Shown here piece after piece: positions 37,992-48,267 of a stretch of DNA of 64,000 nt (positions within the stretch are counted from its first letter, which is position 1; each line of letters starts with the position of its first letter). The stretch spans positions 6,320,501 through 6,384,500 of the forward strand of contig NZ_CP121445.1 of assembly GCF_029689925.1 (NCBI RefSeq). The letters are read 5' to 3'. The notes below the pieces were generated by a model. That model searched no databases and was not told the origin of the DNA. It saw nothing but the letters and a program-made list of their open reading frames with translations. Origin of the DNA: Anaerocolumna sp. AGMB13025. GTDB taxonomy: Bacteria > Bacillota > Clostridia > Lachnospirales > Lachnospiraceae. The position numbers and the translations under genes were made by a program.

Positions 37992-39512
37992 TTATGATGT
38001 AAGTAGCTGCCTGAATTTGTTCCAATCATCAGGACGTATACCCGATTTTTGTAATACTATATGAGGAGTAGCACTTTTTCCTTCTTTTTCAAGCTCACTT
38101 TTCGCCCACTCAATTTTCCTTAGTCGATAATCATAAATGGTTTCAACATATTGTCCAATTTTATACATAGTTTTTGGTAGTAATTTATAATTTCTTTGAA
38201 GCAAAACTTTGGGTCTTATGTAACGGCGAATATTAGCTATAGTAATACGCTCAGGTTTTCCCCCTGAATTCTTAATTTTATAAACAGCCTTTTCTACTAG
38301 ACTCTCAAGCTCGTTATCAATTTTAATCCAGTCCTTGACCTTTGTCCTCACTTTTGGTTTCTTAATCTGAGGTAAATGGTTTAACAACCACTCATGATCA
38401 TGTCTTATCAACCAAGTATAAGCCGAGGAGTCAGACTTTTTTAAATCAGACCTACAACCACATGGATTCTTATTCCATGCGTCAAGCCATCGCTTCCGAT
38501 ATTGCACCAACTTTTCTTCATATCCATTTGGTGGATTATACTCCTCCTTTTTCTTGTCAATAAACTTTTCTTGTTCATTTAATAACCCCATAAAAGATTC
38601 TAAGCTACCTGCAAGAAAATTGGTGAAGAGAATAAATCTAATAGGAACAACCGTATTTTTTCCTCCTCTACATAATGTAATGAGCCAATCTGCTGTTTTA
38701 TTATCTTGCAGATTAAGTAGTATTTGCTTAAAACAAGTAGAAATATACTTATTATTAAACTCATGTCTTAATCTATTGTTTTTTACCAAACCCTTTTGTG
38801 TGGCAAGTTTTCTGTTAAATAATAGGGCAATCGTAGTTTCTCTAATTGAAGAATGTTTCTCCCATAACATTCTTCTTATAAACTCATAATTCTTATAAAT
38901 ATAGTCAATATCATATGCTATTTGCAATTCAATATTAAAGCAGGGTATATTCTCCTCCTCAAGAGTAACAGTTATTTCATTTAGTAAGTTTAAAGCAATA
39001 TATCGATTGCTCCTACTATCTATTATTTCAATATCACTTTCTTTAAGAAGGCATCTATGCTTATCACACATCTCTACTCCAAATGATTGATGTTTCCGAT
39101 GCCAATAAGCCTCTCCATATTCGTCTCTGTCATCCATAATACAATGTGGACAATATTTTAGAAATCTAGGGTATATACTATCTTTGTATATACACAAGGG
39201 AATTATTAATTGATTTTCATTAATAACAGATTGTAAAGTATGATCATAAGAGTTCTTGCTTAAGAAGCATGTTATTAAAGGAAATATTGTATGTTCATAT
39301 AGTAAAGTTTCATAACTCAAACCGAACTCCTTTGTTTTTTCGGCTAAATATTTAAAATGTTTTGGTATCAATAGAGTTGCTCTTTCACGTCGATCACCAA
39401 AGAGTTGTTCCATACTATCTGACATTTCATCATTTCCACTCCAAACGTGATATCTAGCTATTATGCTGTATAACAATTCATCCGGATATGGTTTAGGGAA
39501 AAATGTAAGCAT
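37992..39512 (-). CDS. TniQ/TnsD-type target-selection protein 1
   Basis: 506 residues, with AAGGAGG before ATG. MLTFFPKPYPDELLYSIIAR and YHVWSG are the TniQ N-terminus, and a zinc-binding set is seen in RFLKYCPHCIMDD...HRKHQSFGVEMCDKH. The C-terminal half should hold the DNA-recognition part of a TnsD protein. About 70 percent of residues appear shared with the paralogue at 39733. In Tn7-like elements TnsD directs insertion to a fixed chromosomal site; two copies suggest two targets. Confidence 0.88.
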   Translation of the reverse strand: MLTFFPKPYPDELLYSIIARYHVWSGNDEMSDSMEQLFGDRRERATLLIPKHFKYLAEKTKEFGLSYETLLYEHTIFPLITCFLSKNSYDHTLQSVINENQLIIPLCIYKDSIYPRFLKYCPHCIMDDRDEYGEAYWHRKHQSFGVEMCDKHRCLLKESDIEIIDSRSNRYIALNLLNEITVTLEEENIPCFNIELQIAYDIDYIYKNYEFIRRMLWEKHSSIRETTIALLFNRKLATQKGLVKNNRLRHEFNNKYISTCFKQILLNLQDNKTADWLITLCRGGKNTVVPIRFILFTNFLAGSLESFMGLLNEQEKFIDKKKEEYNPPNGYEEKLVQYRKRWLDAWNKNPCGCRSDLKKSDSSAYTWLIRHDHEWLLNHLPQIKKPKVRTKVKDWIKIDNELESLVEKAVYKIKNSGGKPERITIANIRRYIRPKVLLQRNYKLLPKTMYKIGQYVETIYDYRLRKIEWAKSELEKEGKSATPHIVLQKSGIRPDDWNKFRQLLTS

Positions 39513-39732
39513 TTTTTACCTCCTTGTATCTGTTTGATTATCTCCTTGGACTATTCAACGGTACTGAACGGGATACCGGTTTATCCAAAACAGAATGTTA
39601 GTAGTCAAATGATATATATTACAAACTATTGAGTGTCTAAATCATTCAAAAGAGTTAGGGTGTGATTATACCCCTACTGCATATAATTCAAATAGTTCCT
39701 TAATAAGACGGCTCGAGTTCAAGCTAGATACT

Positions 39733-41250
39733 TCAGGTATAAAATAAATATCTAAATTTGTTCCAATCTTCATCTCGAATACCTGCTTTCCGTAATATCA
39801 TCCATGGAATAGAAGGTATTCCTTCTCTTTTAAACTCATTTTTAGCCCATTCTATTTTTCTAAGTCGATACTCATTGGTACTCTCGACATATTGTTCAAT
39901 CTTATTCATTGTTTTCGGAAGTAATTTATAATTTCTTTCTATCGTATCCTTTTGCCTCATATAACGACCGATATTTGCTTTTGTAATACGTTCTGGTTTC
40001 CCTTCAAGATTTTTGATACTATTTACAGCTTCATATACCATTTCGACGAGCATAGAATCCAGCATGTCCCAATCTTTGTTAATAATTGTGCCCTTTGGCT
40101 TTGTTATTTGTGGCGAATTTTTTATCATCCACTCATTGTCATGCCTTCTTAACCATGTATACGCGGCTCGATCAGTTTTTACTAGATTAAACCTGCAGCC
40201 CTTGGGGTTCTTCTCCCATGCATCAAGCCATCGTTTACGATAATAAATCAATTTTTCTTCATATCCATTTGGTCGACTGAATAAATCCTTCTCTTTTTTA
40301 ATAAACTCATCTTGCTCATTTACTAACTTGATATAAGCTTCTAAGCTACCCGCAAGAAAATTAACGAAGAGAATAAATCTTATAGGGACAACCGTATTTT
40401 GCCCTCCTCTACATAATGTGATTAGCCAATCTGATTTTCTATCATATTCCAGGCCAACTAACATTTGCTTTAAATTGGTAGAAATGTACTTGTTTTTGAA
40501 CTCTTCTCTTAATCTTTTAGTCCTAACCATACCCTTTTGAGTGGCAAGTTCTCGGTTAAATAATAGGCTAATCGTTGCTTCCCTAACTAAAGAGTGTTTC
40601 TCACATAATACTCTTCTTATATATGCATAATTCTCATAAGCATATTCAACATCGTATGCTATCTGTAATTCAACTCTGCATTCAGATATATTTTCTTGCT
40701 TTATAGTCTCTTTTATATCATCCATTAATTCTAAAGCAATATATCTATTTTTTCTATTGTCTGATATATCAATTCTACTATCCATAAGATAGCACCTATG
40801 CTTAACACACATATTTACCCCGTAAGTTTGATGCTTACGATGCCAATATGCCTCACCATATACATCTCTGTCATCTCGAATACATAACGGACAATATTTT
40901 AAAAATCTAGGGTTTATATAATGTTTGTATATGAATAAGGTACTTTCATATAAATCACTATTTATAGTATTTAATGCATTATCAAACATAGCCTTATTTA
41001 GAAAGCAAGTTATAAAAGGAAATATAGTATGTTCATATAAAAGTGTTTCATAGTCCAAACCAAATTCCTTGGTTTTTTCAGCTAGACGTTTTAAATGCTT
41101 TGGTATCAATAATGTTGCTTTTTCGCGACGATTACCAAATAGCTCCTCCATAGTATCTGACAATTCCTCATTTCCACTCCAAACGTGGTATCTGGCTATT
41201 ATACTATATAAAAATTCATCTGGATATGGCTCGGGGAAAAATGTCAGCAC
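39733..41250 (-). CDS. TniQ/TnsD-type target-selection protein 2
   Basis: 505 residues from GTG 41250 (GGAGG nine bases upstream). MLTFFPEPYPDEFLYSIIAR, RFLKYCPLCIRDD, HRKHQTYGVNMCVKH and a C-terminus GIRDEDWNKFRYLF match the first TniQ, with most differences in the middle and near the C-terminus. It probably arose by tandem duplication followed by divergence of target choice. The 220 bp between the two genes show no further gene. Confidence 0.88.
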   Translation of the reverse strand: MLTFFPEPYPDEFLYSIIARYHVWSGNEELSDTMEELFGNRREKATLLIPKHLKRLAEKTKEFGLDYETLLYEHTIFPFITCFLNKAMFDNALNTINSDLYESTLFIYKHYINPRFLKYCPLCIRDDRDVYGEAYWHRKHQTYGVNMCVKHRCYLMDSRIDISDNRKNRYIALELMDDIKETIKQENISECRVELQIAYDVEYAYENYAYIRRVLCEKHSLVREATISLLFNRELATQKGMVRTKRLREEFKNKYISTNLKQMLVGLEYDRKSDWLITLCRGGQNTVVPIRFILFVNFLAGSLEAYIKLVNEQDEFIKKEKDLFSRPNGYEEKLIYYRKRWLDAWEKNPKGCRFNLVKTDRAAYTWLRRHDNEWMIKNSPQITKPKGTIINKDWDMLDSMLVEMVYEAVNSIKNLEGKPERITKANIGRYMRQKDTIERNYKLLPKTMNKIEQYVESTNEYRLRKIEWAKNEFKREGIPSIPWMILRKAGIRDEDWNKFRYLFYT

Positions 41251-41279
41251 TATTCAAAACCTCCGTGGTCTACGCCTGA

Positions 41280-42684
41280 TTATGTAATCCCCTCTTCCAT
41301 ATTATTTTTTAGATATTCCGCTATCTTTGAATGAAAATTAGAATTTGTTCGATGCATTACACCTTGTAAATTGTCTTCCACAAAATACTCCTCTTTCATC
41401 TTTTTATTATCTTTCTTTATGTCATTTATGCCTTTCTCATTTGATTTTAATATATTTATTAGTATTTCTTTACTTTGAATTTTTTTTAAAATCAGTTCTC
41501 TCTCAACTTTAAACTCTTTAGAAAAATATGCAATCTCAATCAATTCAACTGTTAATATTTCATTTTGATTTGGATTATCTGTGATTATCTTTTTTTGTGC
41601 CAAACCGAATATTTTTACAGCATAGTGGATTATGCCGGCAGACGCCATATAGACTGCTAAACTTAGTTCTGGTGTTAAAAGTGTCTCCGTTTTTGTCCAT
41701 TGATATTTCCATAGTTCCTTCATGAGTCTATCCCAATCCGGCGCATGGAATTGAAGATTGGATATCTCCCCCATTCCTGCGAATCCCATCGTTCGCTTGG
41801 CATACATTAAGTTATCTGAAATATTATCAATTGCTTCTCCAACTCCCATTAATATTACCGGTACTCCGATGGTATTAACTAAATTTAAGATATAATTCAT
41901 CATTTTATCTTTAATCTTTACCACCGCTTTTAGCCTGGTTTATGTTTTGAAACTCATCAATAATTAACACTCCCAAATTGTGCCTGCAGGCTATTACGGC
42001 CATTTTAACCATCATAGAATGAGTTGCAATGTCTGATGTATTTCTATAATCTTTAATGGTGTTTTCTCCTGTAATCTCATCAAATTTCTCCAGGAACTTT
42101 TCACATAACCCTTTGACAGTTCCATCAAAAGGGCAATCAATTTTCATCCAAGTGATCTGCATACGTGGAATGTCTTCACCCTTATATTTTCCATGAATAA
42201 TCTTTTGAGGTATGCCAGAACAAACTCTATTTGCACATGAGGTTTTCCCCATACTTGTCAAGCCAATTATACAACCTCCACCAGCTACAGCATTGGTTCC
42301 GATAAACTTACTAAAATCACTTTCATGTTCTTTCGCACATTTTGCTAATGCATTTATTTTACGTACATAATCCCTATTTAATGGATTTCGGTTTTCATAC
42401 CCCTGGTAAATAGTATTAATAATAAACTCAGCCATATCCATATGAATGCCTAGAGGTTTAAAGAACTGTGGTATTTGTGTTAGGCACCTTCTTCTGATTA
42501 ATGCATTTTCTTTCCTTTCGTCCTTCTGAAAAGGTAAAGGATTAATTAATAGTTCATAAATATCTTTACTTTCCTCAAAGGAGGGCAGAGCTTCTATTAA
42601 TGGATTTCCTTTATAATCATTTATCTTCTGATCACTATATATTGCATCTACAGTAAATGAATTTTTAGGATATTTGCCCATCAT
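41280..42684 (-). pseudogene. tnsC: tnsC AAA+ ATPase, interrupted by a 7-bp tandem duplication
   Basis: The first part (42684 to about 41911, 257 residues) has Walker A GLTSMGKTSCAN and Walker B LGVLIIDEFQN and stops after AKSGGKD. The second part (41924 to 41280) continues DKMMNYILNLVNTIGVPV and ILMGVGEAI in another frame. At the join the minus strand reads TAAAGAT twice in tandem; with one copy removed the frame is restored (GGKDKMMN) to about 466 residues. TnsC links target choice to the transposase, so this copy should be inactive unless the repeat slips back or ribosomes shift. Confidence 0.88.
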
Positions 42685-44768
42685 TCCTCCTGATCCATTG
42701 AATTTAAAAAAGCTTCAGAATATGATTCCTCATTTTCAATCCACACTTCATTATTATCGCTCTTTTGAACCTTCGGTGTAAATTTCTCTTCATCTCTCTT
42801 AAGTTGTTTTTCAATAGATCGGGATACACTAATATTCTTAACTTTATTCTTAACAATTTCTGCTTCAAGAAACGTAACTTTTTGATTATTAACAGCTTCT
42901 TTAATGATCTCCTCAACATTGTTACGATAATCAATATCATTTTGAAGCATCTTAGTCTTCATCCCTGCTTGCATTCGTGCCTGTATTATCTCAAGTGTTA
43001 ATAAATCTTCATAAAACCAATTAACAAATTTTCCTTTACTCGCATCAGTTCTTTCACACCATTCAAAACTTCCATTATCAAGACATAATAAAATATGTTC
43101 CGTATCTCTTGGATCAATTTTGATTGTACATTTATGAGTATCGCCATGTCTGGCTTTCTGCATCCACTTCTTCTCAATTATTGTGTCACATATATAGAAA
43201 TTTTTATTATATGATAAACCTTGTTCAGTTATAGTTACGTCCTCTATTTTTGGAAGCAATGCTATTCTTATTGATTCATCATCCATTTGACGAAGTGTTC
43301 CTCCGCGGTTTATTGTACCCCAATTCCAAATATCTATTGGTATAGGCCTTATACCAGCTTGTAAAATATCATCTGATTCCTGCGGAAATTTTTTTAGTGC
43401 TCTTTGGTTATATAATAAAATATAGTTTATAACTATTTTAGTAAATTCTTTTATATTTAATTTAGCATCCAGACGATAATCTTTTGCACCACGTTCTCTA
43501 AAATCCGGTTGTATCTTTCCTGGTGTTGATAGAGTACTCAAATTTAATAACCTAAAGCTTTGTTCAACAATACCCTTCAAATCAGGTCTCCACGCTGAAG
43601 TATTCTGCAAATAAATTCCCAATTCCTCAACAACATTATTGCTGTTTTTGCTTATTAATTCACCATTATCAGATAAAATGGAGACCGGCAAACCATGGCA
43701 TGGCCATTGTTCCTCGGTGATTTTGACGCCATATTTTTCACATAATTGAACCTTATTAGTAAATGTATAATATAGTGCCATCATTGCACCTATCCATGAT
43801 GGTCCTTCTACTCCAACATAAAATCCTGTAATTATTCTGGAGTAAATATCCGTAACAAAATACAAAACTGGTCTGCCAATAACTTGCTTATTATTAAAAG
43901 TAGCTACCAGATAAATATCCGCTATCGTTGCGTCTATCTGATACTTTTCGCCGGGGCAAAATGCCTCTTTCTCCGAACTTCCTGTTAATCCCCGATGATT
44001 ACGTGCGTAAGCTTTTTCACCAATTCTGGTAACCTCATTTCTGAATTTTAAAGCATAATAGTAAAATTGACGATATGTTGGGTATGTCAAAAGCAACTTA
44101 TTGGTTTTCTTATCTGTGTAAAAATCCTTACACATTTGTTTATGAACATCCATCAATGTTCTGGTACTATTTTTATTATAATAACGTTTTATAGCAATTT
44201 TAATATTTGACATATCCTTAGGCTTTAAAGCCTTCCGATTATTCAAAGGATCTTCTTTCGCCGGTGCTCTACCTAATACTTTATCACCACGTTTTCCAAG
44301 TTCGGTTCTATTGCCTCTGGAATGGTAATCAGGTATTAAAGCAGTCTTAACACTACCTCCCGCCCAAAATTTGTGTAAAATACGCTGTACCTTCACTCTA
44401 TTTAAACCAAGTTCCTGTGTTACATAAGTGAGAAATTTTATTCTTTCAGTCCCATAATAACAATACGGTATATTCTGAACAAAATTCTTTATAATGGCCC
44501 ACTCATTTTCAATTTCTCGTTTTTGTGCCTTAGTTAATTTTTCAATATTTACTGAAGTTGTATGTTCAATAATTAATGTTAGTAGACCAGATTCAATTTC
44601 ATATTCTACTTCTGAAAGGTCAACAGGATACGGCAACCTAGCTCCACACAATTTAATCATTGTTACTTCTTTATCTATAGCATTAACATATAATATCCTA
44701 TATTTTTCGTTACTGTCTCTATCCTGATAGATCTGATTACACAATATCTCCATTTTCCATCTCACCAT
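42681..44768 (-). CDS. tnsB: TnsB-type DDE transposase
   Basis: 695 residues (an in-frame ATG at 44753 is also possible). An N-terminal DNA-binding region is followed by an integrase core with Asp279 (YQIDATIADI), Asp367 (ILSDNGE) and Glu402 (GIVEQSF), the last two 35 residues apart as in other DDE enzymes. It performs strand joining in Tn7-like transposition, and its tail should contact TnsC. Overlaps tnsA upstream (32 bp) and tnsC downstream (4 bp). Confidence 0.92.
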   Translation of the reverse strand: MVRWKMEILCNQIYQDRDSNEKYRILYVNAIDKEVTMIKLCGARLPYPVDLSEVEYEIESGLLTLIIEHTTSVNIEKLTKAQKREIENEWAIIKNFVQNIPYCYYGTERIKFLTYVTQELGLNRVKVQRILHKFWAGGSVKTALIPDYHSRGNRTELGKRGDKVLGRAPAKEDPLNNRKALKPKDMSNIKIAIKRYYNKNSTRTLMDVHKQMCKDFYTDKKTNKLLLTYPTYRQFYYYALKFRNEVTRIGEKAYARNHRGLTGSSEKEAFCPGEKYQIDATIADIYLVATFNNKQVIGRPVLYFVTDIYSRIITGFYVGVEGPSWIGAMMALYYTFTNKVQLCEKYGVKITEEQWPCHGLPVSILSDNGELISKNSNNVVEELGIYLQNTSAWRPDLKGIVEQSFRLLNLSTLSTPGKIQPDFRERGAKDYRLDAKLNIKEFTKIVINYILLYNQRALKKFPQESDDILQAGIRPIPIDIWNWGTINRGGTLRQMDDESIRIALLPKIEDVTITEQGLSYNKNFYICDTIIEKKWMQKARHGDTHKCTIKIDPRDTEHILLCLDNGSFEWCERTDASKGKFVNWFYEDLLTLEIIQARMQAGMKTKMLQNDIDYRNNVEEIIKEAVNNQKVTFLEAEIVKNKVKNISVSRSIEKQLKRDEEKFTPKVQKSDNNEVWIENEESYSEAFLNSMDQEE

Positions 44769-45600
44769 TCATCATATTTTCGAAGGTTACAAAGTCAACT
44801 ACTTCATCAATTATGCATGTCCCAACAATTAAGTGCTTCAGTTTAACAGGAATATCTTTTAAAGCAGCATAATAATAGAAAAATCTTAATGTAAAACCAT
44901 TTTCATATCCATTATTTATATCTATCCCCTTACAAATTTCACATAATCGTACCCCTTTGTCCTTATAATAAAAAATTGCATCAACTAGTTCATTATAAAT
45001 ATGGTCTATTACCTCCTCACTTATCTCAGGCTTTAGTATCGCATGAGAGAACAAGAATGAGATATTGCGTGCAGCCATACGGTTGAAACTATCTTCTGTG
45101 ATAATTTCATAAGGTACATCTCGGTATCCCCAATATGTTTCTTCCAAAGCAAGCTTTTCTAAAACCCGTTTTTTCTTTAGATCCTTTTTATACTTTACTG
45201 AGTAAGCCTTTTCAACTTTCTTATGATTTATTTTTATTGTTACAAACATATCAGTTGACATTATAAAATCACATCCACTTTTGTATGGTTTTGGTGGCTT
45301 ATAATGTAGTTCTTTGGCTATGCTAATGATCTCTTTGGCCGGTCGCAAAGGATATTGTTCCCGGAGGTCATCAACATCATCATCCCAAATTGTATAAAAA
45401 AAATAATCTCTCTCAAGATCGCTATGGAAATGATGAACTCGTTTACTATTAGGCGCATTAACACGGTTCCCTCTTCCTAAAGATGAAAAATCTCCAATTT
45501 GTGACCATGGTATATAATTTTCTTTTTCACCCTGGCCACGCCCTTCCTTAATCAACTTTGCGATTTTCTCTTTTGTTAAATTATTTTTTCGTCTTGGCAT
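44737..45600 (-). CDS. tnsA: TnsA-type endonuclease
   Basis: 287 residues, with AGGAG before ATG. Restriction-enzyme-like core: Glu in HSDLERDYFFYTIW, Asp in GCDFIMSTDMFV and the basic SVKYKKDL. A C-terminal helical domain follows. TnsA cuts the 5' strands so the element moves by cut-and-paste. As the first gene of the module it marks the side of the transposon's right end, expected within 45601-46144. Confidence 0.9.
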   Translation of the reverse strand: MPRRKNNLTKEKIAKLIKEGRGQGEKENYIPWSQIGDFSSLGRGNRVNAPNSKRVHHFHSDLERDYFFYTIWDDDVDDLREQYPLRPAKEIISIAKELHYKPPKPYKSGCDFIMSTDMFVTIKINHKKVEKAYSVKYKKDLKKKRVLEKLALEETYWGYRDVPYEIITEDSFNRMAARNISFLFSHAILKPEISEEVIDHIYNELVDAIFYYKDKGVRLCEICKGIDINNGYENGFTLRFFYYYAALKDIPVKLKHLIVGTCIIDEVVDFVTFENMMNGEMENGDIV

Positions 45601-46144
45601 AAAAAACTCCTATTACTTACCTTTTATATTGTTGTAGTTTTCATATGCGAATTATATCATCCAATTTTTTACATGTCAATATGTGATACTATATATAGCA
45701 TCGTATTCAATTTATGCACAAGATAGACACAACATATTGTGCTAACCTTCGAATTAAAAGAAATTTTTCACAGGTGGAATCGGCAAAACAAACAAATGTT
45801 GTTAACAATATCTACCTTGGAAGACAATATTGTTGTGGTGGACACGATGCATTGATGATAATCAGTTCGTTATAAATATATGATAAAAGCGCCTACAGGC
45901 ATAGCCTAGAGGCGCTTTTATCCCGACAAGCTAGGATAGCTGCTACTCATACCGAATCGGTAATTAAAGTATTTACTAAATTGAATCTTTAATACAATTT
46001 AATTAATTTGAATTGCGAAACCAATATATTATCTACCATACCCTTTAGTTGATAAATAACTCATATTTCCTATAGTAAATATAATGAGCAGTTCGGCAAG
46101 AACGACAATATCAATAAAAACAGAGTTGTTGCAGAAGAATCACT
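45601..46144. other. Gap next to tnsA: probable transposon end region and structured noncoding block
   Basis: 45740-45855 contain AACATATTGT, TGTTGTTAACAATAT and GACAATATTGTTGTGG, similar AT-rich motifs that may be TnsB binding sites, ending in a possible terminal ACA near 45845. 45882-45922 form a perfect 13-bp hairpin (GATAAAAGCGCCT), followed by GACAAGCTAGGATAGCT and GGTAATTAAAGTATT (45959-45973), related to 37535-37633. I could not define the exact transposon terminus. Confidence 0.5.
45882..45922. terminator. Strong hairpin, possible bidirectional terminator
   Basis: Perfect 13-bp stem GATAAAAGCGCCT with its complement around a 15-base loop that itself pairs (AGGC...GCCT). It lies downstream of the minus-strand SIR2-like gene and upstream of tnsA. 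The stem ends are A/T runs on both strands. Confidence 0.5.
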
Positions 46145-47161
46145 TTAACTAAACTGTTCTTTCCTGTAATAGTGTAACGGATAGTTCTTCTCCTTCGGAG
46201 TCTCGCTTTCTTCGCGTAATACGTCTCTCAAAACATTTCTAACTTCGTCCCATGTCATGTCTTTGTGAAAGCCTTTACTACAGTCAGGTGATACATTAAG
46301 CTGAACTGTTGCGAAAACGGTTTCACAACTTCGCCTTGGGAACATTCCTAAATACGAGTTAAAGAAGTCATTTGTATACCGGTAATGATGTGAGTATATA
46401 AATTGATTCCACTTATTTAACATTTCATCTTCGCTAATTATGTCAATAACTGAAACCTCCTCAAGTTGACGTTTTTTTAAATCACCCCAGGCTTTTTTTA
46501 GTAGTTTTACTGCCTCGCCATCACTGGATGGGGCACTGTATCCAAAAATCGTCAGCATATATGAGTTTTCAATTATGTATTCAGTTGCATCCCAACAGCC
46601 TTTGATATATTCATCATTTGTGTAATTCTTGTGCTTAACCGGAAACAAAAGCTTTGTTGGAGGCAAGGGTTCTCTGCAAATAGGACATAGGGCATCTATC
46701 GTGCCGAACTCTCCATGCTCCGTGCAGTATCCAACCCCTACATTACCATGTAAACAGAGAATGTGTGGTAAGTTATCTGTGAATTTATGACATCTTACAT
46801 AAGCTTGAAGTAGTAATGGATCCCAATTAAATGTTGCAATCACGTCCTTATCTGTCAAGCTCAAAACAAGATAATCATATATTGTTGGAGAGTCAGGAAG
46901 TTCAAGTCGTGAAAAATAATTATAAAGAGTCCGCTCCATCTGATTCAATGTTTCTTCGCACTCTGGTCTTGAGCACAGCTCTGAATATATATCTTCAAGA
47001 TTGCTGCTTTTAGTATTCAATATAATACCATGTAAAATGTTTTCTAAATGCAACTTTTCTATCAATCCGTTCATAACAGAAGACTTATTCCCGTTTTTGT
47101 CCCCGCTCGGAATAGCCGCCACTGTAGCTCCTGCGCCTAGAATTACTGTATGAGCTCTCAT
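46145..47161 (-). CDS. SIR2-like protein, probable defence gene
   Basis: About 338 residues from ATG 47161 (GGAG six bases upstream). The sirtuin-like NAD-binding pattern is visible: VILGAGATVAAIPSG at the N-terminus, then VIATFNWDPLLLQAY, and the His of LCLHGNVG. A CX2C pair with upstream Cys/His (GYCTEHGEFGTIDALCPICREP) suggests a zinc ribbon. TIFGYSAPSSD fits the second NAD-contact strand. SIR2-domain proteins in defence islands often destroy NAD on infection. It lies at the end of a minus-strand island. Confidence 0.75.
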   Translation of the reverse strand: MRAHTVILGAGATVAAIPSGDKNGNKSSVMNGLIEKLHLENILHGIILNTKSSNLEDIYSELCSRPECEETLNQMERTLYNYFSRLELPDSPTIYDYLVLSLTDKDVIATFNWDPLLLQAYVRCHKFTDNLPHILCLHGNVGVGYCTEHGEFGTIDALCPICREPLPPTKLLFPVKHKNYTNDEYIKGCWDATEYIIENSYMLTIFGYSAPSSDGEAVKLLKKAWGDLKKRQLEEVSVIDIISEDEMLNKWNQFIYSHHYRYTNDFFNSYLGMFPRRSCETVFATVQLNVSPDCSKGFHKDMTWDEVRNVLRDVLREESETPKEKNYPLHYYRKEQFS

Positions 47162-47434
47162 ATAATACTCCAATCTTTAATTAATCACGCTAATTTTTAC
47201 ACCAACTGCTAAATATAATGGGAAGTTAATTTGAATTATATAGTTAATTCTATAAATCAAGTTATGTAACTCAAAACATAAAAACATTTTCAATACATGA
47301 ATAGAACTTATCCAAAGTCTTTCTTCGTATTAATGCCCTTTTGCAAATATTGACTACATATAAACAAACTGGAGAATTGAGGCAGTTCTAAATTCACAAC
47401 CAACCCTCGTGTCTCCTGTCCATTCGATGAGATA

Positions 47435-48028
47435 TTAATTGTCGCAATACAAATCTTTGTATTGTTCTCCAAGATTAAGATTATATTTTTTTATTAACTT
47501 AATATCTTCGGGTAATGGCATTAAGTAATATCCTTCAGCTCGTCCACCAACACCCATGCTATGCCTATGCTTCTTGCCGTGGACACATATTGTTTGTGCA
47601 TATTTAACCGGAGGACTTTCAGGGTTTGGTTTATCAGTCTCCATATTGTTTTTATCTATCCATATTATTTTAGGGGTAACAATCAGTCGCCCTTGATTGT
47701 CGGTATAATATTTACTATCATATCCTGTTTCACTCGGTAAATTTCCGGATTCGTCTAAAAGCCTATTGTCTTTTGCAAAATCCTCTATCCATTCATAAGT
47801 GAAATAATGTTTTCCATCAATACAATCTGCATGCAGTAAACCATATTTAGTATAAATTTTAATAACATATTTATCACAATTTAATAAATCTGCCGCCACC
47901 TTTTCAGAAATATTGTTTTTATTTCGTACTGGTTTACTACTTCCCACGTTTACAAACCAATCTCTTGAACTCTTTATAAAATCATTTAATCTCTCATAAT
48001 AAACTTTCCCGTCTTCTTCATAAACCAT
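47435..48028 (-). CDS. Hypothetical protein, 197 residues
   Basis: Not recognised. TAGGAG precedes the ATG. Residues 40-85 (ISEKVAADLLNCDKYVIK, FTYEWIEDFAKDN) resemble a small helix-turn-helix/HTH_17-like segment. The C-terminal part has a conserved-looking ICVHGKKHRHSMGVGGRAEG region rich in His and basic residues. It lies alone between defence-type genes. Confidence 0.55.
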   Translation of the reverse strand: MVYEEDGKVYYERLNDFIKSSRDWFVNVGSSKPVRNKNNISEKVAADLLNCDKYVIKIYTKYGLLHADCIDGKHYFTYEWIEDFAKDNRLLDESGNLPSETGYDSKYYTDNQGRLIVTPKIIWIDKNNMETDKPNPESPPVKYAQTICVHGKKHRHSMGVGGRAEGYYLMPLPEDIKLIKKYNLNLGEQYKDLYCDN

Positions 48029-48267
48029 TGTATATTCTCCTATTCTATCTATGACTTATTGCTTTATTAATAACTGAATATTATCTTTTGAAAATGTAAA
48101 ATAGGAGAATTATAGTTCTCCACTCTGAGCTTCCCATTATTCCGCTAATGTGATTGTGTGTAGTGGACTTGTACTGTTATTCATAATGGGAAACTCAAGT
48201 AACGTTCCGCATCTTGATGACGTGAATATCCTTCCTCACTTCTGTACATGTTGTCAACATGCTGTTA

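Noticed and set aside
37500..45900. Exact left and right ends of the Tn7-like transposon
   Set aside because: Possible TnsB-site-like motifs lie at 45740-45855, but no matching inverted end was found in the window; cargo limits, including whether the biosynthetic cluster is cargo, cannot be stated.
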